This document shows, one piece after another, positions 42,145 to 50,750 of a stretch of 62,193 nt of DNA (position 1 is the first letter of the stretch; each line of letters opens with the position of its first letter). The position numbers and the translations under genes were made by a program. Under the pieces are notes generated by a model, which had not been told where the DNA came from, searched no databases, and saw only the letters and a list, made by a program, of their open reading frames with translations. The stretch is taken from contig NZ_VMSG01000033.1 in assembly GCF_007713465.1 (NCBI RefSeq), positions 1-62,193 on the forward strand, read 5' to 3'. The DNA comes from Pseudomonas sp. H3(2019). Its GTDB lineage: Bacteria > Pseudomonadota > Gammaproteobacteria > Pseudomonadales > Pseudomonadaceae.

Positions 42145-43020
42145 GTTACCGGCCACCATCGGTGGCAATGTTCCGAGCAGGGAAACCGCCGCGACGGCCG
42201 CTACCCCTAACAACCACTCCAGCATCACGCTGGTGCGCAGCGCCGAGAGGCGTTGCTCGCAGTGTTTGATTTTCAAGCGATTGAACAGCGCGAGGCCAAG
42301 CATTGCGCTGACCAACAGCACCTTGATCAACAGAATCAGCGCGAACCCGGACAGCAGCGGTGTCGGCCAGAAGGCCCCGGTCAACACCCGGACGTTGATC
42401 AGGCCGGTCACCAGCAAACCTGCTACCAGCCCATAACCGATCCCGCTGAAGCGTTGCAGTATCACTCCGACAGCGTGGGTCGTCGGTCGCCGCAGAATCA
42501 TCATCAGCAGCATCAGTCCACCCAGCCAGGCACCGACGCAGATCAGGTGAATCACTTGATTGAGGATCAGCAACTGGCCACTCAGGCCATCGAGCATCGC
42601 GCCATGACCGACCGGGGCGAGGGTCATCAGCAGCAGGCTGCTCAGGAGCATACGCAGTGCAAACCAATTGTTCAGCGGGCTCAGCAGGCAGACCAGCAGC
42701 AGCCCGTTGAACAGCAGATGCCAACGCCAGACCTGTCCGAAGAAGGTGTTGCTCAACACCAGTTGCACGGTTGGCCAATCAAACGCTGCCGACAGCGAGC
42801 CGGCCATGCTGGCGGTGATCAACAGCAGCCAGCAAACCCCGGTGAAAAAGGCGAACCCGGCGAGCAGCCGACTCAGCCTGGCGAGGCGTTGATCGAGTGT
42901 TGCAAGTGCTTGGGTCAGCGGTTCGTGGCGCAACAGCAGGGGCCTGAACAGACAGGCCCCAAACAGCATCAGCACGACGGTGAAATGCAGGAAGCGGCAC
43001 AGGACCAGCGCGCTCGACAT
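42142..43020 (-). CDS. copD: copper resistance/uptake membrane protein CopD
   Basis: 292 residues and about eight membrane helices. The C-terminal half is the CopD domain with conserved histidines (RFLHFTVVLMLFG near the start, VIHLICVGAWLGGLMLLMMIL near 155). CopD works with periplasmic CopC in copper import or handling. Its start lies 3 bases downstream of the copC stop. There are no copA/copB or copRS genes here, so this is the simple copCD type. Confidence 0.9.
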   Translation of the reverse strand: MSSALVLCRFLHFTVVLMLFGACLFRPLLLRHEPLTQALATLDQRLARLSRLLAGFAFFTGVCWLLLITASMAGSLSAAFDWPTVQLVLSNTFFGQVWRWHLLFNGLLLVCLLSPLNNWFALRMLLSSLLLMTLAPVGHGAMLDGLSGQLLILNQVIHLICVGAWLGGLMLLMMILRRPTTHAVGVILQRFSGIGYGLVAGLLVTGLINVRVLTGAFWPTPLLSGFALILLIKVLLVSAMLGLALFNRLKIKHCEQRLSALRTSVMLEWLLGVAAVAAVSLLGTLPPMVAGN

Positions 43021-43023
43021 CGA

Positions 43024-43389
43024 TTACTGACTCACCTTGAAGCTGTAGTTGCCAGCGCTTTTATGGGTGTCGACCGACACTGCATGCCATTCGACCTTGT
43101 AGTTACCGGCGCTCAGAGGGGCGGCGGGCGTGACGACCAGGGTCTTTTTATCGGCGCTTTCGGTGGCGATGCTTTTCACGGCAACGGCTACGCCATCCTT
43201 GCTGATATCGACTTTGGTGAAACTGGCTTCAACCCCTTCGGAGAACACCAGGCGCAATTCGGCGGGTGCGGCAACGCTGCTGTCGGCGGCCGGCGTCGAG
43301 CTTTTCAGGTGGGCGTGAGCAAACACCGAGGAGGCGGCGAACAGCGAGCCGAGCAGGGCAGTCACAGTCAGGGCTTTTTTCAGCAACAT
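43024..43389 (-). CDS. copC: periplasmic copper-binding protein CopC
   Basis: 121 residues with a signal peptide ending at SSVFA, so the mature protein starts HAHLKSSTPA. The N-terminal His of the mature protein and the later WHAVSVDTHKSAGNYSFKV supply the Cu(II) site ligands of CopC. No Met-rich Cu(I) loop is evident, so it belongs to the Cu(II)-only subgroup. Forms an operon with copD. Confidence 0.93.
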   Translation of the reverse strand: MLLKKALTVTALLGSLFAASSVFAHAHLKSSTPAADSSVAAPAELRLVFSEGVEASFTKVDISKDGVAVAVKSIATESADKKTLVVTPAAPLSAGNYKVEWHAVSVDTHKSAGNYSFKVSQ

Positions 43390-43514
43390 GGGTCAGCACC
43401 TATCAGGCAGATTGGAAGATGCGACAGTTTACCTATGCCTCGCACCCTGTACGACGTTTCGTTTCGCAGGTGGCGAATGCTAGTCTTGATCCATGTCGCT
43501 GTCAGGGAGCCCTT

Positions 43515-44135
43515 ATGGGCAATCACAAAATCGAGATCCGCCGCAGTAACGTCGAGAAAATCCTCCTGGCCGCCGAAAAGGTCTTCGCCGAGAAAGGTTT
43601 TGGCAGCACCGCGATGGCCGACATCGCTAAAGAAGTGCAACTGCCGCGCTCCAATCTGCACTACTACTTCAGCACCAAGACTGAGCTGTACAGCGCGGTG
43701 CTGTTCGATTTGCTGGAAGTCTGGAAGCAGGACGCGCTGTGCTTCGAGATGTTCGATGACCCGCGGGTGGTGCTCAGCAGTTACATCCGCGCGAAGATGA
43801 ACCATTCCCGCAGCCGGCCTTACGGCTCGAAAGTCTGGGCCAATGAAATCATCCACGGTGCGCCGACATTGGGTGAGGCGCTGGACGTCAGCCTGTACGA
43901 CTGGGCCAAGATGAAGGAAGCGAAAATTCGCCAATGGGTGGAGGACAAACGCATCCTGCCGGTGGAGCCTTCAAGCCTGCTGTACATGATTTGGGCCTCG
44001 ACCCAGCATTACGCCGACTTCGATCACCAGATCAACATCCTCAACGACCATCAACCGCTGTCGGACATGCAGTTCGAACGCGCGGTGCAGACCGTGACCA
44101 GCGTGATTCTGCGCGGGATCGGGTTGGAGCCGTAA
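43515..44135 (+). CDS. TetR-family regulator, RutR-like
   Basis: 206 residues. The TetR helix-turn-helix is at about 10-55 (ILLAAEKVFAEKGFGSTAMADIAKEVQL, then LHYYFSTKTELY). The C-terminal MIWASTQHYADF block is nearly the same as in E. coli RutR, the uracil- and thymine-sensing regulator. ATG at 43515 has GGGAG 6 bases upstream. The neighbouring genes degrade pyrimidines, so it probably represses or controls the pyd set in response to uracil. Confidence 0.87.
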   Translation: MGNHKIEIRRSNVEKILLAAEKVFAEKGFGSTAMADIAKEVQLPRSNLHYYFSTKTELYSAVLFDLLEVWKQDALCFEMFDDPRVVLSSYIRAKMNHSRSRPYGSKVWANEIIHGAPTLGEALDVSLYDWAKMKEAKIRQWVEDKRILPVEPSSLLYMIWASTQHYADFDHQINILNDHQPLSDMQFERAVQTVTSVILRGIGLEP

Positions 44136-44159
44136 GGTTTGCGATGTGGCTGCCGTCCT

Positions 44160-44236
44160 CATCGCGAGCAGGCTCGCTCCCACATGGGTTTTGTGAACAA
44201 TGGAGATCCACTGTGGGAGCGAGCCTGCTCGCGATG
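44160..44236. repeat. REPIN: paired GCTCGCTCCCACA inverted repeats
   Basis: Perfect 25-bp arms (44160-44184 with 44212-44236), each holding GCGAGCAGGCTCGCTCCCACA-type sequence, around a 27-base spacer. It lies between the convergent RutR-like gene and preA. Confidence 0.85.
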
Positions 44237-44260
44237 GCGTCTGATCAGGCGACGCGGATC

Positions 44261-45535
44261 TCAACCCGCGACGTGATAGGGATTCCTCGGATCATGATCC
44301 CAGTCCAGAAACGGTTTCCCGTTATCGACCGGCACCATCGCGATGCAGTCCTGCACCGGGCAGGTGATCTGGCACAGGTTGCAGCCCACGCACTCGTCAT
44401 TGATCACTTCATACTTATGGGTGCCATCCGGTTGTTTCAGGCTGGCGATGGCCTGGTGCGAAGTGTCTTCGCAGGCAATGTGGCAACGGCCGCAACCAAT
44501 GCAGGCCTGCTGGTCGATCTTGGCGATCACCTGATAGTTGATGTCCAGGTATTTCCAGTCCGTGGTATTGCCCACTGCACGCCCGGAAAAATCCTGCACG
44601 CTTGAGTAGCCTTGGCTGTCCATCCAGCGGGACAATCCATCCTTCATCTCCTCGACGATCCGAAAGCCATGCAGCATCGCCGCCGTGCACACCTGCACTG
44701 CGCCACTGCCCAAGGCCATGAATTCAGCCGCGTCACGCCAACTGCCAATGCCGCCGATGCCACAAATTGGCAGGCCCTGGGTCTGCGGGTCGCGGGCAAT
44801 TTCGGCGACCATGTTCAATGCAATCGGTTTGACCGCTGAGCCGCAGTAACCACCGTGGGTGCTTTGGCTGCCGACCATCGGATGCGCGACCATGCGATCC
44901 AGGTCGATGCTGGTGATCGAGTTGATGGTGTTGATCAGCGACACCGCATCGGCGCCGCCACGGTGGGCCGCTCGGGCGGCGACGCGGATGTCGGTGATGT
45001 TTGGCGTGAGCTTGACGATCACCGGCAGCGAGCACCAGGTCTTGCACCAGCGAGTGACTTGTTCGACGTATTCCGGCACCTGGCCCACCGCTGCGCCCAT
45101 GCCACGTTCCGGCATGCCGTGAGGGCAGCCGAAGTTCAGTTCGATACCATCGGCGCCCGTGGCTTCTACCAGCGGCAAGATGTTTTTCCACGACTCCTCG
45201 ACGCAGGGCACCATCAGCGACACGATCAAGGCGCGATCCGGCCAGTCCTTTTTGACCTGGGTGATTTCTCGCAGATTGATTTCCAGCGAGCGGTCGGTAA
45301 TCAGCTCAATGTTGTTGATGCCCATGACTTCACGGTTGGCGCCAAAATGCGCGGAGTAACGCGATGAGACGTTGACCGCCGCCGGGTCTTCACCCAGGGT
45401 TTTCCAGACCACGCCACCCCAGCCGGCTTCGAACGCACGGACCACGTTGTAAGCCTTGTCGGTGGGCGGCGCGGAGGCCAGCCAGAATGGGTTAGGCGCT
45501 TTGATGCCGGCGAAGACAATCGAGAGATCGGCCAT
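44261..45535 (-). CDS. preA: NAD-dependent dihydropyrimidine dehydrogenase, catalytic subunit
   Basis: 424 residues. The N-terminal ~300 residues are a FMN-binding TIM barrel of the dihydroorotate dehydrogenase type (LSIVFAGIKAPNPFWLASAPPT, ELNFGCPHGMPERGMGAAVGQ). The C-terminus has two 4Fe-4S clusters (CIGCGRCHIAC and CVGCNLCQITC). With PreT it reduces uracil and thymine to 5,6-dihydro forms, the first step of reductive pyrimidine degradation. The start abuts the preT stop. Confidence 0.93.
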   Translation of the reverse strand: MADLSIVFAGIKAPNPFWLASAPPTDKAYNVVRAFEAGWGGVVWKTLGEDPAAVNVSSRYSAHFGANREVMGINNIELITDRSLEINLREITQVKKDWPDRALIVSLMVPCVEESWKNILPLVEATGADGIELNFGCPHGMPERGMGAAVGQVPEYVEQVTRWCKTWCSLPVIVKLTPNITDIRVAARAAHRGGADAVSLINTINSITSIDLDRMVAHPMVGSQSTHGGYCGSAVKPIALNMVAEIARDPQTQGLPICGIGGIGSWRDAAEFMALGSGAVQVCTAAMLHGFRIVEEMKDGLSRWMDSQGYSSVQDFSGRAVGNTTDWKYLDINYQVIAKIDQQACIGCGRCHIACEDTSHQAIASLKQPDGTHKYEVINDECVGCNLCQITCPVQDCIAMVPVDNGKPFLDWDHDPRNPYHVAG

Positions 45536-46903
45536 TTACGCAGCCTCCACGTTGAGCATGAGTTGGGCATGGATCGCTTCAGCTGCGAGTTTTCCGTGCT
45601 GCACAGCCTGCACGGTGAGGTCCTGATCGAGGCTGGTGCAATCACCACCGGCATAGACGCCGGGAATGCTGGTGCGCATTTGCTCGTCGACCTGAATCCG
45701 CTCGCCCTGGAGTTTCAGCTCGCGGGCCAGCGGATCGCTCAGCGCGCTGTCGTCGAATCGTTGGCCGATGGCTTTGAAGATCGCATCGGCGGCCAGCTCG
45801 AAGGTTTCCCCGGTGCTGATCAGCCGGCCATTTTCCATACGTGTACGGGCGAAACGCATGCCGCGCACCTGGCCTTTATCATCGAGCAAGACTTCTTGCG
45901 GTTGCGCCCAGGTCATCAGCCGTACCTGATTGGCCTTGGCGATGTCCTGCTCATGACCGGTCGCGCCCATGTCCTCAAGACCACGGCGGTACACCAGATT
46001 TACGTCATGCGCACCGAGGCGGGCCATTTGCACGGCCATGTCGATTGCCGTGTTACCGGCGCCGAGGACAATGCAACGATCGGCCAGCGGCAATTGGCTC
46101 AGGTCATTGGCCTGGCGCAGTTCGCGAATGTAATCGGTAGCGGCCAGCAGCCCTGGGGCGTCTTCGTCAGCCAGCCTCAGCTGTTTGCTGGCGGCCAGGC
46201 CAAGACCGAGGAATACCGCGTCAAACTGCTGATGCAGTTCGCTGAGGCTCAGGTTCTCGCCGAGTTTTTGCCCGTGGCGGATTTCGATGCCACCGATTTC
46301 CAGCAGGAAATCCAGCTCATGCTGGGCAAAATCATCCACCAGTTTGTATTTGGCGATCCCGTACTCATTAAGGCCACCGGCCTTTTCCCGCGCCTCGAAA
46401 ATCACCACCTCGTGGCCATGCATGGCGCTGCGGTGTGCACAGGACAAACCGGCAGGCCCGGCACCGACCACAGCAATCCGTTTGCCGGTGGCCGTTGCGC
46501 GTTGGAACGGGTGTTCGCTGAAGTGTGCGTTGTCGATGGCATAGCGCTGCAACAGACCGATCAGTACCGGTGCGCATTCCTCGGCGTTGTTGCGCACGCA
46601 GGCGTGCTGGCAAAGGATTTCTGTCGGACAGACCCGGGCGCAACTGCCGCCCAGGATGTTCGCCGAGAGGATTGTTTGCGCGGCGCCCTGGACGTTCTCT
46701 TGATGGATGTTGCGAATGAACGACGGGATATCGATGTCGCTCGGGCACGCGTTGACGCAGGGCGCGTCGTAGCAATACAGGCAGCGCGAGGCTTCCAGAT
46801 GTGCCTGACGGTCGTTGAGCGGCGGCGCCAGGTCGGTGAAGTGGCCGGCGAGGGTGGCCGCATCCTCGGCAGGGTGGGGCAAGTGGCTCAGAGTCTTGAT
46901 CAC
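45536..46903 (-). CDS. preT: NAD-dependent dihydropyrimidine dehydrogenase, flavin subunit
   Basis: 455 residues. N-terminal Fe-S cysteines (CLYCYDAPCVNACP, about 39-52), FAD motif VVGAGPAGLSCAHR near 130, and NAD motif VLGAGNTAIDMA near 270. It feeds electrons from NADH to PreA. The GTG start at 46903 (followed by IKTLSHL) has GAGG 8 bases upstream and matches the family start. The ATG at 46948 would add a 15-residue tail lacking support. Confidence 0.92.
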   Translation of the reverse strand: MIKTLSHLPHPAEDAATLAGHFTDLAPPLNDRQAHLEASRCLYCYDAPCVNACPSDIDIPSFIRNIHQENVQGAAQTILSANILGGSCARVCPTEILCQHACVRNNAEECAPVLIGLLQRYAIDNAHFSEHPFQRATATGKRIAVVGAGPAGLSCAHRSAMHGHEVVIFEAREKAGGLNEYGIAKYKLVDDFAQHELDFLLEIGGIEIRHGQKLGENLSLSELHQQFDAVFLGLGLAASKQLRLADEDAPGLLAATDYIRELRQANDLSQLPLADRCIVLGAGNTAIDMAVQMARLGAHDVNLVYRRGLEDMGATGHEQDIAKANQVRLMTWAQPQEVLLDDKGQVRGMRFARTRMENGRLISTGETFELAADAIFKAIGQRFDDSALSDPLARELKLQGERIQVDEQMRTSIPGVYAGGDCTSLDQDLTVQAVQHGKLAAEAIHAQLMLNVEAA

Positions 46904-46970
46904 GGTGTTGGCCTCACGGTTATTTGAGGTACTGCCTCTGATGGGCATTGTTTTTTTGTCAGTGATGACG

Positions 46971-47047
46971 CTATCGCGAGCAAGCTCGCTCCCACACTGG
47001 ATCTCTAGCGTTCATAAACCCTGTGGGAGCGAGCTTGCTCGCGATAG
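46971..47047. repeat. REPIN: paired GCTCGCTCCCACA inverted repeats
   Basis: Perfect 26-bp arms (46971-46996 with 47022-47047) around a 25-base spacer, between preT and the dihydropyrimidinase gene. Same family as 44160-44236 but with AAGCTT-type core (GCAAGCTCGC). Confidence 0.85.
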
Positions 47048-47061
47048 GCCGAAGGCCGCTT

Positions 47062-48501
47062 TCAGCGTTTCACAGCAGTCGGCCTGTGCAACTCAGCCCG
47101 CTTGCTCAGCAAATCGAACACCGCCGGGTATGCCGGGCGTTCGATGTAGCGCCCCGCACCGCGTTCGGCGCGCAGGTCGCCGTCGGCCCAGACCACTTTC
47201 CCTTGGCTGATGGTGTGACTGGGCACGCCGCGTACGGTCTTGCCTTCAAAGATGTTGAAGTCGACGTTTTGGTGATGGGTCTTGGCAGAAATGGTCCGCG
47301 TACCTTGCGGGTCCCACAGCACCAGGTCGGCATCGGCGCCGACGCGGATCGAGCCTTTGCGCGGATAGAGGTTGAAGATTTTTGCGGTATTGGTGGAGGT
47401 CAGCGCGACAAAATCCTGCATCGACAGGCGTCCGGTGTTGACCCCTTCATCCCAGAGCACCGCCATGCGATCTTCGATACCGGCCGTGCCGTTGGGGATC
47501 TTGCTGAAGTCGTTACGGCCAGCGGCTTTCTGTTCGGCACAGAAACAGCAGTGGTCGGTGGCGGTGGTGTGCAGGTTGCCCGATTGCAGGCCATGCCAAA
47601 GTGCTTCCTGGTGGCCACGAGGACGGAAGGGCGGGCTCATCACGTAACCGGCAGCGGTTTGCCAGTCCGGGTGCTGGTAGACGCTGTCATCCAGCAGCAG
47701 ATGCCCGGCCAGGACTTCGCCGTAGACCGGTTGACCCTTACTGCGGGCATAGGTGATTTCATCCAGCGCCTCCTTGGTCGAGACGTGGACCAGGTACAGC
47801 GGTGTGCCAAGGGTTTCAGCGATACGGATCGCCCGGCTCGCAGCTTCGCCTTCAACCTGGGACGGCCGCGACAGCGGATGCGCTTCAGGCCCGGTGATAC
47901 CCTGGGCCATCAACTTGCGCTGCAGGTGATAGACCAGTTCGCCGTTTTCCGCGTGCACGGTCGGCACGGCACCGAGCTCCAGGCAGCGCTCGAAACTGGC
48001 GACCAGCGTGTCGTCGGCCGCCATGATCGCGTTTTTGTACGCCATGAAATGCTTGAAGCTGTTGACCCCGTGATGGCTGACCAGCTCGGCCATTTCTTCG
48101 CGAACCTGGTCGCTCCACCAGGTGATGGCAACGTGAAAGCCATAGTCGGAGGCTGATTTTTCAGCCCAGCCACGCCACTGATGGAAAGCTTCCAGCAGCG
48201 ATTGCTGCGGATTGGGAATCACGAAGTCGATGATCGAGGTGGTGCCACCCGCCAGACCCGCCGCCGTGCCGCTGAAGAAGTCTTCGCTGGCCACGGTGCC
48301 CATGAAGGGCAGTTGCATGTGCGTGTGCGGGTCGATGCCGCCGGGCATCAGGTATTGGCCGCTGCCGTCGAGCACTTTGCAGCCGGCGGGAGTATCGAGG
48401 TTGTTGCCGATGGCATTGATCACGCCGTCGGCGCACAAGACATCGGCGCGATAACTTTCATCATGGGTAATAACGGTGGCGCCACGGATCAACAGAGACA
48501 T
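47062..48501 (-). CDS. dihydropyrimidinase (D-hydantoinase)
   Basis: 479 residues, dinuclear zinc amidohydrolase that opens dihydrouracil to N-carbamoyl-beta-alanine. GIDPHTHMQLPF (about 55-66) carries the first two His ligands. SFKHFMAYK (about 148-156) holds the Lys expected to be carbamylated, and HAENGELV supplies another His. The start at 48501 has GAGG about 8 bases upstream. It is the second step of the pathway, upstream on the same strand from preT and preA. Also called hydA or pydB. Confidence 0.92.
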   Translation of the reverse strand: MSLLIRGATVITHDESYRADVLCADGVINAIGNNLDTPAGCKVLDGSGQYLMPGGIDPHTHMQLPFMGTVASEDFFSGTAAGLAGGTTSIIDFVIPNPQQSLLEAFHQWRGWAEKSASDYGFHVAITWWSDQVREEMAELVSHHGVNSFKHFMAYKNAIMAADDTLVASFERCLELGAVPTVHAENGELVYHLQRKLMAQGITGPEAHPLSRPSQVEGEAASRAIRIAETLGTPLYLVHVSTKEALDEITYARSKGQPVYGEVLAGHLLLDDSVYQHPDWQTAAGYVMSPPFRPRGHQEALWHGLQSGNLHTTATDHCCFCAEQKAAGRNDFSKIPNGTAGIEDRMAVLWDEGVNTGRLSMQDFVALTSTNTAKIFNLYPRKGSIRVGADADLVLWDPQGTRTISAKTHHQNVDFNIFEGKTVRGVPSHTISQGKVVWADGDLRAERGAGRYIERPAYPAVFDLLSKRAELHRPTAVKR

Positions 48502-48574
48502 TCCGAGTTCCTCGCAGGCTTGACTGGCTTATGCCGGTTCTAAGTGTTTTATATGTAGCAGGCTAAGGAAGTTG

Positions 48575-48600
48575 TATTCCTGTCAGCACTGTCAGGAATA
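48575..48600. promoter_or_regulatory. inverted repeat upstream of the dihydropyrimidinase gene
   Basis: TATTCCTG/CAGGAATA arms (48575-48582 with 48593-48600) with a 10-base spacer, holding the direct repeat CTGTCAG twice. It lies 74 bases upstream of the start, a fitting place for an operator. Confidence 0.4.
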
Positions 48601-48697
48601 AACGCTAGCTGGAGATATCGGATTGGGCAAGAATATTTTTTATAAGCTTATATCGTGATTAACTTATTGAAATTAAACGAATAAAAGTACAAATAAC

Positions 48698-48725
48698 CAA
48701 AATGGTGAGGCGTCTCACCATTTTG
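48698..48725. promoter_or_regulatory. 28-bp palindrome in the pyd intergenic region
   Basis: CAAAATGGTGAG GCGT CTCACCATTTTG, perfect 12-bp arms. It sits in a very AT-rich part (48600-48800) of the 621-base gap between the divergent dihydropyrimidinase and NCS1 transporter genes. It may be an operator shared by both, or a terminator-like stem. A perfect -35 hexamer (TTGACA at 48732-48737) follows, inside CTTGAC/GTCAAG (48731-48736 with 48751-48756). Confidence 0.5.
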
Positions 48726-48760
48726 ACGCACTTGACAGGATCGAAATATGGTCAAGATTT

Positions 48761-49122
48761 CCTATGTGAAATCAGCTATTTGAGGTGCGCCTGTGGCTGA
48801 CAGAAAAAATACAAAATAAATGTAACGCACCAGATTGAGTCCTGACGGCTCGGACAACTTGCCTGGCATTTTGCCTGAGTGCCCAGGCAAGTCTTCGCGG
48901 GCTCGATTGTTGTTTAAATAAAACTGATGAACATCAGTTGTTTACATGGATTTTACCGACGCGCAAAGGTCGTCAGCAAAGCATCCGGCATGCTTATTGA
49001 TTGCCGCCGCTGACACCTTGGCCGGTCGGTAAAAGTCGTAAGTTCTCCGGCCATCGTCCGGCTCGTGGTTTATCCGCAGGCCAGCCCGATGAGCAAAATA
49101 ATCAAAAAACAGTGGAGCGGCC
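48761..49122. other. gene-free upstream region of the NCS1 transporter
   Basis: About 360 bases, AT-rich at the left and less so at the right. No credible gene seen. Probably the long leader or promoter of the transporter gene. Confidence 0.4.
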
Positions 49123-50610
49123 ATGCAACAGAACAGATCGCACGTCACCGAGCGCGAAGGGTTGTACGAACTGGACGCCGGCAGCGACGTCCTCGACAGC
49201 CCCCGGTACAACCACGACATTGCACCGACCAAGGTGCACGAACGAACCTGGAACAAATGGCACATCACCGCGTTGTGGATCGGCATGTCGGTGTGCGTGC
49301 CGACCTACACCCTCGGCGGGGTGCTTACCGCGTACTTTGGCCTGACCGTTGGCGAGGCGCTGCTGGCGATTCTGCTGGCCAACGTCATTGTGCTGATTCC
49401 ACTGACCCTCAACGCCTTTGCGGGCACCAAGTACGGGATTCCGTTTCCGGTGTTGCTGCGCTCCTCGTTCGGGGTGATCGGTTCCAACGTGCCGTGCCTG
49501 ATTCGCGCGCTGGTGGCCTGCGGCTGGTTCGGTATCCAGACGATGTTTGGCGGGCTGGCGATTCACCTGTTTCTCGGCTCGGTTTTCGAGGGCTGGAAAT
49601 CCCTCGGGGGCACTGGCGAAGTGATCGGCTTCATGATGTTCTGGACGCTGAACTTGTGGGTGGTGATACGCGGTGCCGAGTCGATCAAATGGCTGGAAAC
49701 GCTATCGGCACCGCTGTTGGTGGCGGTGGGGCTGGGCCTGCTGGCCTGGGCCATGCCGAATGTATCGCTGACCGAGTTGCTGGCAATCCCGGCCAAACGT
49801 CCTGAAGGCGCAAGCGTGACCGGTTACTTCCTGGCCGGGCTGACCGCGATGGTCGGATTCTGGGCGACCTTGTCGCTGAACATCCCGGACTTCAGCCGCT
49901 ACGCCAAAAGTCAGAAAGACCAGATCCTCGGACAGATTTTCGGTTTGCCGCTAACCATGTTCCTGTTCGCTTCGCTCGGGGTGGTGATGACTGCCGCGTC
50001 GGCGAAGCTGGTGGGTGTGACCGTCTCTGATCCGGTCAGCCTGATCGGGCATATCCAGAGCCCGGTGTGGGTGGCGTTCGCCATGGCGCTGATCATTATT
50101 GCGACGCTGTCGACCAACACGGCCGCCAACATCGTTTCGCCGACCAACGACTTCCAGAACCTTGCGCCTAAACTCATCAGCCGCACCAAAGCGGTGATGT
50201 TGACCGGACTGGTAGGGTTGGCGCTGATGGGCCACGAACTGCTGAAGAAGCTTGGGCTGATCGTCTCCAATGTCAGCCTGGAAACGGTCTATTCCAACTG
50301 GTTACTCGGTTATTCGAGCCTGCTCGGACCGATCGCCGGGATCATGGTGGTGGACTATTTCCTGATCAAGAAGCAGCAACTGAACCTGGCTGGCCTGTAC
50401 CGCGATGACGTGTACCCAGCGTGGAACTGGAACGGCTTCATCGCCTTCGGTGTGCCAGTGGTATTGACCTTGCTGTCGCTGGGCAGCGATGCCTTCAGTT
50501 GGTTCTACAGCTACGGCTGGTTCACCGGCTCGGCCCTTGGCGGGCTGATGTATTACGGGTTGTGCACGATGCGCAGCAGCGACACGGCTGTGGCCGATAC
50601 CTCGATATAG
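49123..50610 (+). CDS. NCS1-family nucleobase/hydantoin:cation symporter
   Basis: 495 residues and 12 predicted helices. NCS1 blocks WNKWHITALWIGMSVCVPTY, FPVLLRSSFGVIGSNVPCLIRALVACGWFGIQT, and SLNIPDFSRYAKSQKDQ are clear and resemble allantoin, uracil and hydantoin (Mhp1) carriers. It probably imports uracil, dihydropyrimidine or hydantoins for the pathway. GGAG is 6 bases upstream of the ATG. It is divergent from the dihydropyrimidinase gene and upstream of the N-carbamoyl amidohydrolase gene. Confidence 0.9.
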   Translation: MQQNRSHVTEREGLYELDAGSDVLDSPRYNHDIAPTKVHERTWNKWHITALWIGMSVCVPTYTLGGVLTAYFGLTVGEALLAILLANVIVLIPLTLNAFAGTKYGIPFPVLLRSSFGVIGSNVPCLIRALVACGWFGIQTMFGGLAIHLFLGSVFEGWKSLGGTGEVIGFMMFWTLNLWVVIRGAESIKWLETLSAPLLVAVGLGLLAWAMPNVSLTELLAIPAKRPEGASVTGYFLAGLTAMVGFWATLSLNIPDFSRYAKSQKDQILGQIFGLPLTMFLFASLGVVMTAASAKLVGVTVSDPVSLIGHIQSPVWVAFAMALIIIATLSTNTAANIVSPTNDFQNLAPKLISRTKAVMLTGLVGLALMGHELLKKLGLIVSNVSLETVYSNWLLGYSSLLGPIAGIMVVDYFLIKKQQLNLAGLYRDDVYPAWNWNGFIAFGVPVVLTLLSLGSDAFSWFYSYGWFTGSALGGLMYYGLCTMRSSDTAVADTSI

Positions 50611-50623
50611 GTAAAGGGTGATC

Positions 50624-50722
50624 GTTCCCATGCTCTGCGTGGGAATGCAGCCGGGGACGCTCTGCGTCCCAAGAGCGGACGCAGAGCGTCCAGAGATGAA
50701 TTCCCACGCAGAGCATGGGAAC
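50624..50722. repeat. REPIN-like paired inverted repeats
   Basis: Perfect 22-bp arms (50624-50645 with 50701-50722) starting GTTCCCATGCTCTGCGTGGG, with an inner inverted GGACGC/GCGTCC part. It sits between the NCS1 gene and the amidohydrolase gene, inside their likely shared transcript. Confidence 0.8.
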
Positions 50723-50750
50723 TATAAAAATCAGCCTGAAGGAGATCACC

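Noticed and set aside
42253..43800. 515-codon frame covering copD, copC and part of the TetR gene
   Set aside because: Crosses three real genes in the wrong frame; Gln/His-rich shadow.
45563..46927. 454-codon frame antisense to preT
   Set aside because: Shadow of preT, which has clear Fe-S and nucleotide-binding motifs.
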